A stretch of DNA of 64,000 nucleotides. Origin: Fomitopsis serialis (Eukaryota > Basidiomycota > Agaricomycetes > Polyporales > Fomitopsidaceae). The position numbers were made by a program, and so were the translations under genes. The stretch spans positions 1-64,000 of the forward strand of contig NW_025955150.1 of assembly GCF_022376445.1 (NCBI RefSeq), read 5' to 3'. Shown here one piece after another: positions 33,195 through 44,152 of this stretch (position 1 is its first letter; every line of letters starts with the position of its first letter). The notes below the pieces were generated by a model, which worked only from the letters and a program-made list of their open reading frames with translations, did no database searches and was not told the DNA's origin.

Positions 33195-34641
33195 AGTAGC
33201 CAGACGATGCTATAGTGAGTTGTGAGGATAACTCCGAGATACCAACGGAGCCACGAAGGTTCACCTCGGGAACGTACAGCCATTCTCACAATCGCGATAG
33301 TATTGTCAGCCACTACCAGAAATTAGAGTGAAAAGGGTAAAAGTCGATGTGTCATGACCAGGGTGAACGTACATGGAATATGATAATCGGATTTTACAAA
33401 TATGTCTCGATGTCTTGTTCTTGATCACTGTCCGACTCGGAGGCAATGCGCTAGGCTCCTGTTCCGTCCCTATCGGCAGAATATACGAGATTCCAGGAAC
33501 ATACCTTGAAACCGATCCTGCACCTGCCGAGGCTGAAAGGGTATGATTAATGCCATAATCACATCCCCCGGGTTGGAACAGGGGATGCATCAACCGGGAA
33601 TTGCTGACGCCGGCAGTGATTGACCAATGTTAGCGATGCATGCCTGAGCTGCAGTGGGAAGTTTCAGCGATTCACACACTAGAGCAACGAAAAAAGGGCG
33701 CACCAATAGATGGATGATTTGACGAACAGACGAACAGGGTGCACATTACTGTAGCGTGCCAATCATGTTTCGGCCCTTCGAGGTTGACAAGAGTCCCGAG
33801 TCAGTTACGGACCCACGAAGCTCCGTCCAACCAGCAGGTGTAAAGCCGTCAGCTACAAGCGACCACTAATTTGGAAGGAACTAACTCAACTTGATCACGG
33901 CCAGAGGAGTCATAGCGGTCTAGACGGCGAGTGCAACGTTCACTGAGACACTGTACAGTGTAGTACGGCGTTGAGATGCCGGCAAGGCGCGAGCGTGCAG
34001 ATGCTAGCCTGAGGAACGGACTCGACTCACGATGGGATAGATCTTGGCATCGTTACGGGTGTATTGCATATTGACTGGTTTGGGGATGGTCGGTATCAGC
34101 CGACACTGACAGAGAACGGAAAGGCGACGGCGCAAAGCGGAAGGTGAATGATCTCCCTTATTTGGCATTGAGCGCCTCAGAGCACATATGATCGACGAGC
34201 CAATGAGAGCCCAGATAGCGGTCAGCGGTATGCCTACCAAGGTATGTTTTCGTGTTAAAACAGTACGTGCAGGATCCTACAGTAGCAGGAGGTCCTAGAA
34301 TCACACATAATCGTGTTTTGGAGGCGATCACAGGCTTGCATGCCGACAAAAGGGGTGGAATATTCATCTCGATTCAACTAGTAGTTGCATGACACTCCGA
34401 GTCAGCACTGGCATAGACGATTGTACAACTACGACATGATTCAACGACTTGCAATTGACACCTCGACACTCATGTTTTTGCAAAGCCTCATTCTAAATGC
34501 TTATAGTTCGGCTGTGTGCAATTATACTCGTCATGCAATGACAGTAGCCAACCGTGACCTCAGGGACTATGAGTACTTAGGGCGCCGTGGCGAGCGAGTT
34601 ATTCAAGACTCAAGTTGATCGTACATTTCGACTACATGTAA
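33195..34641. other. Non-coding spacer within the 15.7-kb element
   Basis: This is the upstream region of the KDZ transposase and the 3' flank of the gene ending at 34642. Short open frames are present but none has convincing splice context or composition. Confidence 0.45.
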
Positions 34642-35392
34642 CTAGCTTACAGGGCTATGGTACAACCTCTGCCACGGTAAGGATTCACTGTTGAAACTCT
34701 CGTCGTACATGATGATACTCGACTCCAGAAGCTGTAACTCCAACGCAAGACAACAGATAATTCGCGCGGCCCATTCTGTACCGACCACTTGTGCAACAGC
34801 AGTCTCAGTCGACATCTCCTTCTGTACCGCATCCTCCCAGCTCTGCAGCCGTACACTGAGCTCCTGTTGTAGCCTCTCTGCCAGAGCCTCGCCTCCGGCT
34901 GCCTTCAATTGTGCATACCTCTCGCGCCCGCCCTCCGCCAACAGCCAGTATTGTTGCGCGTTCAAAACTCGCGTGAGTTCGTTCAGAACGTGATCTACGT
35001 CTGTGAACAGCTCATCGTATTCCGAGAATTTCGTCGAATACTGGGTGGGGATGACGAGCTTGTAGGGCCATGTATAGAGACCCAGTTCCGAAGAGTCGGG
35101 CGAGCTCACGAGGATGTGAAACGGCTTCCTAGCATGAGCGAGAATGACCGGCAATATCCCTTCGATCGTTTTGGGGAAAGGTGTGGCGAAGTGCCCGTAG
35201 CGCGATGCATACTGAACACGGCTCTGTGCCGCCCGCTGAGCCTTCCCGCTGCAACACAACACAACGACTTAGAGGTGTATTTCCATCGCACTGTTGAGGC
35301 CCTTACTGATCTGTAGCACTGTACTTCGCTTGCTGATAGCGCTTGGCTTTGCGCTTGTCTGCGAGGTTGAGATGCTTCGCTCGTCGACCCAT
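34642..35392 (-). CDS. Small cargo protein of the KDZ-type element (MGRRAKHLN family)
   Basis: Start ATG 35390-35392; the first exon (MGRRAKHLNLADKRKAKRY) ends at 35307. A 58-bp intron follows (donor GTAAGG, acceptor TTGCAG) and the second exon runs from 35248 to the stop at 34642. The short basic N-terminus could bind nucleic acid. The rest mixes a globular part (FHILVSSPDSSELGLYTW, TDVDHVLNELTRVLN) with helices (RLQQELSVRLQSWED). I recognise the style of protein that accompanies KDZ elements in polypores but no defined domain. It reads intact inside the element, so it is likely cargo. Confidence 0.65.
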
Positions 35393-35590
35393 TTCTGGGT
35401 GAGTTGTAAGGATAGACAAGCACAAATATTGGTTCAAGATGGATGACAACGCTCGGAGTTGGGGTTCTACAGCAGCCAAGATAGTACGTACAAGATGTGG
35501 AGTAACAAGGACACGATACGCGGCCGAAGGCGGCACAGGGAACAGGGGATCTATCGTAGCAATGGATCAAGCCAACACCCCATGTCTGCC

Positions 35591-36374
35591 CTACATAATA
35601 ACGGCAACGTTGCCGTTTTCAGCGGCCCTCATAAACGCCGCGAGCGCAGCGCCGAAGGTAGGGTAGCGCTGGAAAACTGCGTTAGGAACTCCAATGACCA
35701 AAGGAGCCACCAGCATCCTAGATGGGATAGTGTCAGCGCGTCACAAATCACTGAGGTGCGGTCGTGCTTACCAGTCACGGAAGATTCCAACGGCCTGACC
35801 GCGCGTGATGCAGTACCACCTGACTGTTCCAACGTTGCCGCGAGGCTCAGTCTCCTCGATGGGGCGGTGGAAATTGCCACAGTGTCCGCCGGTGTGCTCG
35901 TTGTTGCCAACAGCAGTCGGCAGTGTTCCGCGACCAGCGCCGCGACGACACGCAGACGAACTGCCAGGGAAAGCAGGTCGCGCGAGAGGAACGGAGGCCG
36001 GGGATGCAGCGGCCGGAGCACCGCCTCCGGCCTGGGAGCTACTACCGGCAGCAGAGGACGTAGACGACTCGGACGAGGGAAATGGTCCTGACACCACTGT
36101 CAGCCGTCAGCCTAAGTACCACGCGTACCTTGAACTTGGTTGCGGCCACACGTACTTGGATGACTGTCATCTTCTACATCTTGCCACATCTGGCGTTCCG
36201 CTGCAAACGGCTTCAGCATCCCTGAACGAGCGTCCGTGACGACTGTGAGCACAGCATACCTTCCTGCTCAGAGACGAGATGCATCGCCTCCAGGAGTTGC
36301 TGGAGCTGGTTCAAGGTGAACCGCTGCTCGCCGTCTGAAGCCGGCTTGTCAACCCCTTTCCCCTTGTGTGCCAT
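35591..36374 (-). CDS. Cargo protein with an RNase H1 N-terminal (viroplasmin-like) domain
   Basis: Start ATG 36372-36374 (MAHKGKGVDKPAS), first exon to about 36262, then one or more introns not fully resolved, then a Ser/Pro/Ala-rich linker. The C-terminal domain reads GTVRWYCITRGQAVGIFRDW. A 55-bp intron is followed by MLVAPLVIGVPNAVFQRYPT, FGAALAAFMRAAENGNVAV and the stop at 35591. This matches the short RNase H1 N-terminal fold: aromatic-Y-x-V/I-x-x-G-x-x-x-G-I-F-x-x-W, then V-x-G-x-x-x-A-x-F-x-x-Y and an A-x-x-A-F helix. The fold binds RNA/DNA hybrids or dsRNA. No RNase H catalytic domain is attached. Transcribed in the same direction as the transposase. Confidence 0.65.
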
Positions 36375-36906
36375 GGTGACGCTGACGTGGTGTGCAATAG
36401 CTGAGACGGGGTGTTGCAATATTGCTCCTCTAACGTCGGCTCATTTATAGAATGTACGCGACCATGTGCTTCGCACCACAGCCGATGACAGAAGGTTATC
36501 AGCGAGCATTGCGGCAATAACGACTACCTTACCTGGATCGACTCTCATGCCTCGGCTAATGGCGGTCTGTTCGGAGTGCGACAGGATATTCAGGGTCAAG
36601 AGCCCAGAGTGAGTCGCAAGTTCTCTGGAACTGTTTCTGATGCGACGCGTTGAGCGATTGGTTGAGTAACTGCACCCGCACCAATTTGACGGAGTAGCTC
36701 CGGAAGCCGATGGACTGCGTACGACGTCACGATCAGTTTATTGGGCAATGCGCAACAATTTTGTTAGAGAAAATGTCGGACTATACCATCCATGTCGAGG
36801 GGTAGAGGCTGGCTTTTGGCGCCGCCTTATAACATACTGCCTCGCTGATGTAGCAGGCTTTGCAGCTACGGACTGAGCCGCAACACGTCGACACACCCAG
36901 CACTTC
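36375..36906. other. Divergent intergenic region inside the element
   Basis: About 530 bp between the divergent genes starting at 36374 and 36907. It presumably contains both promoters. No repeat or RNA gene seen. Confidence 0.5.
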
Positions 36907-39636
36907 ATGGCTCCGCCACGCTGGACTACCGCTGAGGAGGCCGGCTTCTTGCAGTCGAAGGTAGATGCGTTCCGGTCACATCAGCTCGCGCAAAATCTTC
37001 AACGGTTCTGGCCCACGGTGTACCGTGAGTGGTTCTCCGCATTCCCGGAGAAGGCTAGGGTCCTTCCGGGTGTCGACGGTGAGCTGTCAGAAGATCAGAA
37101 TCAGCAATTACAAAAGGCCATTCAGTCCCGTCAAAAGGTACGTATACCTATTGGATGACGACCGAGGGTCTGCTGACCTATACTTACGTGAAAGCAAATT
37201 TATAACTGGTTCAATAACCTGGCCAGTCAGCAAAATCGTAAAGCCAAGTCGACGCGAGTGAACACGGACCTTTTCTTCAAGTCGAAATCACGACGCAGCT
37301 TGAAAGACACTGAGGTTTATTCCCGTATGTACTATGACGAGCGGGTCAAACCACTGGTGGAGAAGGAGATAGCCAAGAAGAAGGTAGCCGGACACATCGT
37401 TGCGAGAACTGAGAGGCTCCAGATCATCAAGGATGTCACAGTGAAGGCGTTTGACAAGGAGAACGAGACCATCAAGGCGGAAGTTCGAGCGCAGATGCTT
37501 GCACGTCAGACGATGGCCGGGAATTCGACAGACGACGGCAGTGAGGGCGAGGAAGGAGCTGATAAGGAGTCGCCGGAGAACGTCATTGACGCTGTGATGT
37601 GCCAAGCGTACGTACATCGAAGCTTGTCACCGCACGCATTGAACTGACAGAGATTATATACAGAGTGCTTGACGACCTACCTGCGATTCTCCGACAATTG
37701 TTCCTCGAGATATATCGCAGAACCGGCTGGTACTTCTTGGTTCTTGCGGCTGGGGAGGTGCCTGGTTCTGAAGGTCAGATCGAGAGCATTGCGTGAGTAC
37801 TGCTCTTGTGCTGTGCGATCCACAAATCTCACTGTGATTGCAGATTCCATCAGGAAGGCGACGACGTCGAACACAACATTGGCAGAATGAGCAACTTCGT
37901 GCCTCAGTTCGTCCGACCTTTTCTTGAGTATGTCAAAGAAGAGATATGTGAGTTTCAGAGCACAATGGGAAGATCACATTCAATACTCACGCGCTACCAG
38001 CTGACATCCGCTCTCGTAAACAATCGAAGAGCGCGAGCCCGCCTCTCACCATTCCCACCCCAGGAAGTCCAGCGGCGTCCACGCCAGTGTCTTCGGTCCG
38101 GGAACCGAGCGCGACTCCTCAAGCACAACCCAACACTGAGCCGGTGCTCACCGACCTCATGGAGCGGTCGCCGGTTACAGACCCCGCTGCGGTTGATGCC
38201 TCTGAAGGCGAGGCCCATGCCGCCCGCACCTCGTCCGAGATGAATACTCGTCCGGCAGATCATGACGTTGTTCCTCATCCGCCCGCTGAGGCGCTAGTAC
38301 TACCTTCTGCTGGCCAGCATTTGTCGCTCTCCGCGCCTAATACGACAGCGGTGAATCAGACTTGGCATGACAGACTTGTAATGGACGAACCTGTAGTCGG
38401 CTCGCACGTGTCTAGCGAGTTGACATCCGTGCCTGGGTTCTCTGAGGAGTTGGAGTTGCCGTACCAAAACGAGGACGACATCGATTATTCTTCGATCGAC
38501 TTCTCGCTCCTCGACTTCCCTCCTGCAGACTTTTCGGCTGCCCAACCTGGATCCACATCTGGTGTCCCGCAATTCCCCGTCCCTGCACCTGCGCCGACAG
38601 CCTTCTGGCCCGTGCAACCAGGTGGACTGATGCAGAGCAACGACGTCGTCCGCGCCAACTCGAGCGCGATGGCCTCCGTGGCCATGCCGTTCTCCTCAGC
38701 GAACACCCCGTCTTCCGCGCCAGACATCCCATCATGGTTCACGGCCTCGTCGTCCATGATGAACCTCCCATCCTCCTCTGCACAATTCCCGTCCTCCTCT
38801 GCAACTTTCCCTCCTCCTCGGCGACCTTCCCGTCCTCGTCCGCGTCCTCGTCTAACTTCAGCTTATCCTCGATGGACAGTCAATTTCCCACCTGGGACCC
38901 CGTTCCACCGCGCTTTGAGCCGCCGGCCCCTGCATCATATGCACCGGCACATGGTCAGAGCATGAGGGCAGCCAACCCTGGCAGCGCAGCGCAGGGAAAC
39001 TTGCCTTTACGTTACCCCACTCCACAGCCTTCGTCTTCGTCGCTATCTCAGACACCGACTCGCCTTCCTATCGTGACACCTGGACTCTCGTCTAACGGAG
39101 TCGCTCCGGCCAAGGCTTCGAACACGATGGCGAAGGCTGCCCAATCAGCCGATCGTCAGTCCTCATCGCCCGTTTCGAGTATGCGGGGCGCTGACGACAC
39201 TTACCTGTCGCAGCACGTAGATCCCCCGCCCGCCGTGCCCACGGTAGCACCTACTACTTCGACCTCCACGGCGCGTCCGTCCCTGTCCACATCGTCCCTG
39301 CCGCCCACCATTTCAGCTCCTCCACTCAACCCACCCGGCCCAGCAACAGGACAATCGTCTGGTGGAAACAGTGGCCAGACGGCCGGAGACAGCCCGCACG
39401 CGAAGACGCCGACAGCTAAGGCTTCGACAACGATGCCAGACGAGCATGCTACCGCCGATGATAGCGACCGGGGTAGGCCCAAGCGTGTGCGTCGGCGCCC
39501 GGTACGTCCGGACGAGTCCCCTGCCAGGCCGGATAAAACGAGTACCGACACCCAGGGCGTAGAGACGGAAGTGGCAACGGGAATGAAGCGGCCTGCAGAA
39601 GGGAAGAAGGGAGGCCCAGTGAAGAGGCGTAAGTAG
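36907..39636 (+). pseudogene. Large cargo protein of the KDZ-type element, one frameshift
   Basis: Start ATG 36907 (MAPPRWTTAEEAGFLQSK). Exon 1 is 36907-37137 and exon 2 starts at 37195 (QIYNWFNNLASQQNRKAK). Further exons carry VLDDLPAILRQLFLEIY and FHQEGDDVEHNIGRMSN. A long Ser/Pro/Thr-rich tail with repeated PSSSA-F motifs ends in a basic KRVRRRP / PVKRRK stretch, a likely nuclear signal. The N-terminal 200 residues (charged helices, WFNN motif) are the conserved-looking part; no known domain assigned. At about 38,806-38,820, inside the PSSSATF repeats, one base is missing relative to the frame that continues to the stop at 39636. This could be a real break or a sequencing slip. Confidence 0.65.
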
Positions 39637-40625
39637 ACGGGGTGAATCCGTGTTCGTTTTAAAAGGGTTGATTGAGAGGAGCCGCCGAGATCTCGCACCC
39701 GGACAATTTGTGATAGTTGTATATACTATACCATCTTGAAATACACGGCACTGGACTGCACAGTGAACGATGCTGAGGAATGCTATAACATAATGAACTT
39801 GACAATGCGAACGAGGGGTACTTTACAATGACAAGGCGAGAGCGCCGACAGCTGTTAGCGTCGCACCATCTATCATACATGTGCGTCATAAGAGTATCGA
39901 TGCTTACCGGTCATAGCCATCTCAACTCTACAAAGTCCTCAGGCCTCCGCCTCCTCCTATGAAGCATACTGACGCAGAAGTCGACCGCGCCTTCGCCGGC
40001 GAGTTGCGAGCATCTAGCAAGTGAAGGTCTACAAGTTAAAGCATTGAAAACAGATCAATTAGACTCACCTTTCTGGGACTTCGTAGTACAATGGTTTGCG
40101 GGAGTTGAACAAGAGGGATTCGCTTGGAGTTGAACAAGGAAGGCGATACAAGAGGAAGGCGACTACAAGGTGCGCCGTTGTGATGTGACTTAGAGGGACG
40201 AGAACTGCGTTGTCCCACGGTCATGCAAGGTAGTAATAAGCGCCTAGCACCGCATCCCGAACCAATAAGGCAAGAGCTTGAGGCCTGAGTACAACATGTT
40301 AGGTATGTACAATGAGCCACATACTGGTATAGGCTCGTCTTTCAAAGGGTTTCGTCAAGGATACGGACAGTGTGGCAGTCGAATAGTATCACTGTAAAGT
40401 ACGGAGACCGAGTCGGACGCCCACAGTGCCAAATCGAGCTGCCCAAAGCCTACCCGAAGCCTACCCGATATGGAAGCAACAGCGCTGACCACTACTACCA
40501 GATCTGGCGCATGGGGGACCGGGTCCCCGCAAGCTCACGCGCAGTCCCGGCCGGGCACGAAAACGGCGCCGCCATCCAAAGCTAGTTTACATGAATGTTA
40601 CTAACCCAGAATAGCATACCCGGCG
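39637..40625. other. Non-coding right arm of the 15.7-kb element
   Basis: No gene supported. It includes the 3' flank of the large cargo gene and a short direct repeat near 40,085-40,145 (GGGAGTTGAACAAG, then TTGGAGTTGAACAAGG). Confidence 0.5.
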
Positions 40626-40870
40626 GGCATTGATGTATCAAACACCACGGGCTCTGAGGTAAGTGTTTGCAGTGCGATGTATGACTGATACAACACCATA
40701 TGCACTGATATATCAGACGTCTCTGGCACGATGTATGATTCATACATTGCTTCACACGTCTCATACATCGCTGCATACATTGCTTATACATTCACAGGCC
40801 GTCTGCTAGTTACAACATTCATGTATCAGAGCTGGACTGTAAGGACAAGTATTTAATGTATCAGGATGAG
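40626..40870. repeat. Sub-terminal ATGTATC repeats, right end
   Basis: About ten copies of ATGTATC/GATACAT/CATACAT-like heptamers (for example near 40,628, 40,677, 40,710, 40,730, 40,765, 40,823 and 40,857). The outermost ones pair with the left end to form the inverted repeats of the element. Confidence 0.8.
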
Positions 40871-40881
40871 GGCTACGCCTG

Positions 40882-40888
40882 GTCTTTA
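40882..40888. repeat. Target-site duplication of the 15.7-kb element, right copy
   Basis: GTCTTTA, identical to 25205-25211, directly adjoining the element's terminal ...GCCTG. Confidence 0.85.
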
Positions 40889-40929
40889 TCAGAGATGCCT
40901 GCTGCCTACTTCCCAACAGTAATACTCAC

Positions 40930-41726
40930 CTTGCGCCGCTGTAAGCTAATCATGTACTGCGATACTGTAACTGACAGCGAAGGGTTCCCCGTGAACTTTC
41001 CAGTTGCAGGGTTTTGAGTCCATGGCTGGTCACCGAAACCGAAGTCGCGACCGAACTTGTGGCTGATTGCTGCACGCATTTTTTGAGCGGTTGCGTACTT
41101 GACGCGCGACACGGTCAGGCCCTTTGGCTTGCCTGTATAGATATCCAGCTCGTCCGCTCTGCCACGACATGAATCTGAGCACAAGTATAGAGGAGAAGTC
41201 AAGAAGCCGCACTTGTTCATGATCCACACTGCCATCCACGTCGGGACATCCTCCGGAATACCGTGATCGCAAGTTTCAAGTTCGTCGGCTTCACCCACAA
41301 AGCCCATCTCAGCGCAGAACACCACGAATTGCTCCCAATAGCTGTGGTCGATAACACTCAGAACGGTATGCAGGTTATACTACAAGTCCCAACTCGGACT
41401 CGGACTGTGACGTACCGCTGATATTCCTGCAAGGTGTTCGCAACAACGACCTGCTCCGACGCTTTTTTCAAATGCTTCTTCGCCATGTTCAAGTCTAGCT
41501 TCTGTTTCTTGACAGAGTTATCATCTTCGTCAACGTCATCTGTCGCCGAGTTAGCAGTAGTCCCAGGTTCTTGTCTGCAATGAACACCAAGGTCTTGAAG
41601 GCTGGCGAGCAGCGACTCGACTTCCTCCTCATGGTCTTGCTCTACATCTTCTGCTCCGATACTCTCGCTGCCTAGCAAGCATTGCAATGCACCATTTGGG
41701 ATCAGTGGATGAGACTCGGAGGACAT
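40930..41726 (-). CDS. Tyrosine recombinase, N-terminal half (gene split by a transposon)
   Basis: Start chosen at ATG 41724-41726 (MSSESHPLIPNG) rather than the longer open frame above it. The first exon encodes an acidic segment, then KKHLKKASEQVVVANTLQEY. After a GTACGT...GAG intron the second exon (from 41356) reads VIDHSYWEQFVVFCAEMGF, then YATAQKMRAAISHKFGRDFG and the core-binding helix region ending SQYMISLQRRK. The GTGAGT donor follows directly at 40929. The frame continues as VRAGEE at 25201, so the 15.7-kb element sits in the intron. A stretch near 41,160-41,220 may hide a small intron I could not define. Confidence 0.8.
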
Positions 41727-41910
41727 TGTGTGAAGGTCAGGGCAGCGACACCATGAAACGGAGGGCTCGGATGCAACACCCCTGGTGTGAATATCCGTAT
41801 TTTCCTCACAACCGAATTCTTCACATCTCTGTCTACCGATCACACACTATACACATCACAGACTCGACGACGACACCACTCAATTCTTTATATTTCTGGG
41901 GGTCTATCTT
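41727..41910. promoter_or_regulatory. Bidirectional promoter region between recombinase and SAP genes
   Basis: 184 bp separate the two divergent start codons. A TTTATAT stretch lies about 25 bp upstream of the SAP-gene ATG. The tight spacing implies shared control of the pair. Confidence 0.45.
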
Positions 41911-43774
41911 ATGTCCACAACTAATCAGTCAGTCTCGGTGCAATCACACCGAGACCCAGGCCTAGATACTCAGAGCGAGGATCTCCTGCTACCACGTGCG
42001 GGTCAAACACTACACGAAAACGAGGAGATTGAACTAACGACCTTCACCATGTGAGTGCTCACCAGAACAGCTTGACGATTATGTACAGACTACAAAGGGT
42101 TAGTACGAAGTCGACAACGAAGAAAGAACTCAGCAAAGAACTCGCGGAGTATGGACTCCCGAAGAGTGGGAATAAAAGTGTCCTGATCGAACGCCTGCGA
42201 TGTTTCGCAAATGACCGTGAGCAATGGGTCAGGTATGTATACCTTCACTCACCTGACATCTGAACAATATCCAACAATTCATGGTAGTCTGTTCAAACCC
42301 GCTGTCAAACGGAAGCGCGGCGACATCTCGGAATCACGCTCTACAAGCCATTCCGCGAAGCGCATCCTTACCCAATTCGGTCCTAGGGAGGCAGTAGTCG
42401 AGTATCAGAGTAAATGCGGTGGGGATAAACGCGTACCGGGTCAGATCGCAGAGAGCACCATTGCCAATAATAACTCCTGGGTAACGTTGTCAGCGCTGTT
42501 CATGACTGACGTGAAAACTGACATTCCAGTTCTTGCCAGTCTGCAGCAGTACTTGCCAGCAACCGTGAACGAGAGCATGCGGCACTGCAGACCACCATCA
42601 GTAGACAGAGCAGTGATGGTCGAGCAGATGAACGTACTGCAGACACTTCTGATGTCGTAGTCCATCAGTCGAGCTATACTGTAAGTGGTAGTTGCATCAT
42701 TTGCCACCATCGAACATGGCTCGGAAGTAATACTCACCACCTGTACTACCACTACTAGGGCGTCCATCTCCGCCAGATCCAGCGTGAGTTGGGTCAAGTC
42801 GGACATAAGCAGGATCAAATTCTGGACGACATGAGGACCTTCCGCTCACTGTTCAATACTTTCCAAGTCAGTTCTGCGCCTATAAACCAGTCTCACAGTC
42901 CACATGCCGACGGGCCCATGCAAGGCTCCAGGCATGTGCCGGCTGCCAGTGGTACTGCCAGCCGAAACATACCTCGCTCCGTGCAGACCGTCGCGAACGC
43001 CGCATGCACATCCGAGTCGCCAACTACAGTATCTGTACCCGAGCCCGGCGGCCCCAATTCGACTACGCTCGAGCAACTCACACTCATGCCACAGAGTACA
43101 ACATCGACCCAGCACATCCGCATCAGTCTCGATGGTCACGACATTCAATTTGACAGAGCTCACCTCCCTGACCCGCCTGCAATCCACTTTTCGGACGACA
43201 TCTCGGCTCTCTTCCGAGACTGGCACATGTCGCAGTGGCTAAGGATCAACGGGCGCGGGATTCCAATCAAACATTGGGACAAGATCTACAAGAAGCGCAA
43301 CGGATTAGTGGAGACGGACGCGTGGAAGGCAATCAAAGTCGAATGGGGGAACTGGAAGGTGCGTACAGCTATTGCCATTACTATAACACGCTCACTCGAC
43401 TCGCTTCACAGTTCTTGGTGGCAGAACGCGAACGTTTTCCGTCGGAGGAGACCTTCTGGAACATGTATAGTGACGAGAAGGGAGAGAAACTATCATACCA
43501 GCAGATCCTCGACAAGCTGCAGGAGGGCCGAGGATGCACAGACGAGGTCGACTACAACGCAGCGATGCAATATTTCGGCGGGGACTTGGACCGCGCCGAC
43601 GCGCATGGCGCGTTTCGCTACAGGAAGAGCGGCAAGTGGATCATCAGCAGCAAGAAGCTTGTCGTCGCGAGAACATGGCGCAAAATTCTGGCCGAGGACG
43701 CGGGGATTCGTTCTAATTGGGAGGCCATGCAGCAAGTGTCGGGCTCGTCAGATGGGTGTACCACGCCCTTATAG
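41911..43774 (+). CDS. SAP-domain DNA-binding protein paired with the tyrosine recombinase
   Basis: Start ATG 41911 (MSTTNQSVSVQSHRD). After a first intron (GTGAGT...TACAG) comes a SAP domain, roughly residues 50-85: KSTTKKELSKELAEYGLPKS and GNKSVLIERLRCF, the two-helix motif that binds AT-rich DNA. Next come a basic linker (KPAVKRKRGD), a long variable Ser/Thr region, and a C-terminal domain. That domain reads IHFSDDISALFRDWHMSQWL, GIPIKHWDKIYKK, WKAIKVEWGNWK and, after an intron, FLVAERERFPSEETFWNMYS, LSYQQILDKLQEGR and TWRKILAEDAG, stop 43774. The C-terminal domain looks conserved but I cannot name it. Divergent pairing suggests a DNA-targeting partner of the recombinase. Confidence 0.7.
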
Positions 43775-44152
43775 CGCAATGTCGTCGTCGACGCCGGACT
43801 GGGCCCTGATCATAGTACATTTATTGCACAGCTTCTAATTCACAGATTAATCACATTCTCGTAAATGTCGTACTTCTACTGCATGTAATAGTACTCTACA
43901 TCAACGTAAATACATCCTCTCCACGACGCGGAATGGTTCAACGGAGGGATGCAGGTTCGAGCGAGAGTTACTGGGGGCCACGGCGTGGCGGTCGGCGACT
44001 ATCGAGAGCCGGTGGGACCGGTGTCCCGATATGGTGGCCGTGGGAAGATGGGACCGTCAAGCGCTGAGACCAGAGCGTGACAGGACCGTGAATCTTTCAG
44101 AGGAAGGAGTCTGTGGCCATAGACCATCGTGCTACGATGGCCGGAGGGCGTC
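43775..44152. other. Spacer downstream of the SAP gene, possible exon remnant
   Basis: No complete gene. A Gly/Arg-rich open stretch at about 43,930-44,080 (EWFNGGMQVRARVTGG, then GGRGKMGPSSAE) resembles the C-terminal edge of an RRM protein and could be a truncated exon of the gene whose 3' part lies at 44,403. Low confidence. Confidence 0.3.

Larger units (their letters stand above)
25212..40881. mobile_element. 15,670-bp KDZ-type DNA transposon carrying several genes
   Basis: The ends are imperfect inverted repeats: the left end begins CACCTGTAGC and the right end, read on the minus strand, begins CAGGCGTAGC. The pairing continues through CTGATACAT, TTGTCCTT and TCTGATACATGAA over about 65 bp. 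It is flanked by a perfect 7-bp duplication, GTCTTTA. Contents from left: a GC-rich non-coding end, a KDZ transposase (minus) interrupted by a hAT-like element, two small minus-strand genes, one plus-strand gene, and a non-coding right end. Both ends carry many copies of GATACAT or ATGTATC. Assigning mobility to the KDZ gene is an inference from co-localisation and family knowledge. Confidence 0.8.

Noticed and set aside
24252..41726. Starship 'captain' (DUF3435-type) recombinase
   Set aside because: The catalytic residues fit any tyrosine recombinase, but the gene is not at the 5' end of a large cargo block. The 15.7-kb insert has its own DNA-transposon ends and transposase, so it is not cargo of the recombinase.
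43960..43975. tRNA-like B box (GGTTCGAGC)
   Set aside because: No A box or cloverleaf could be built around it.
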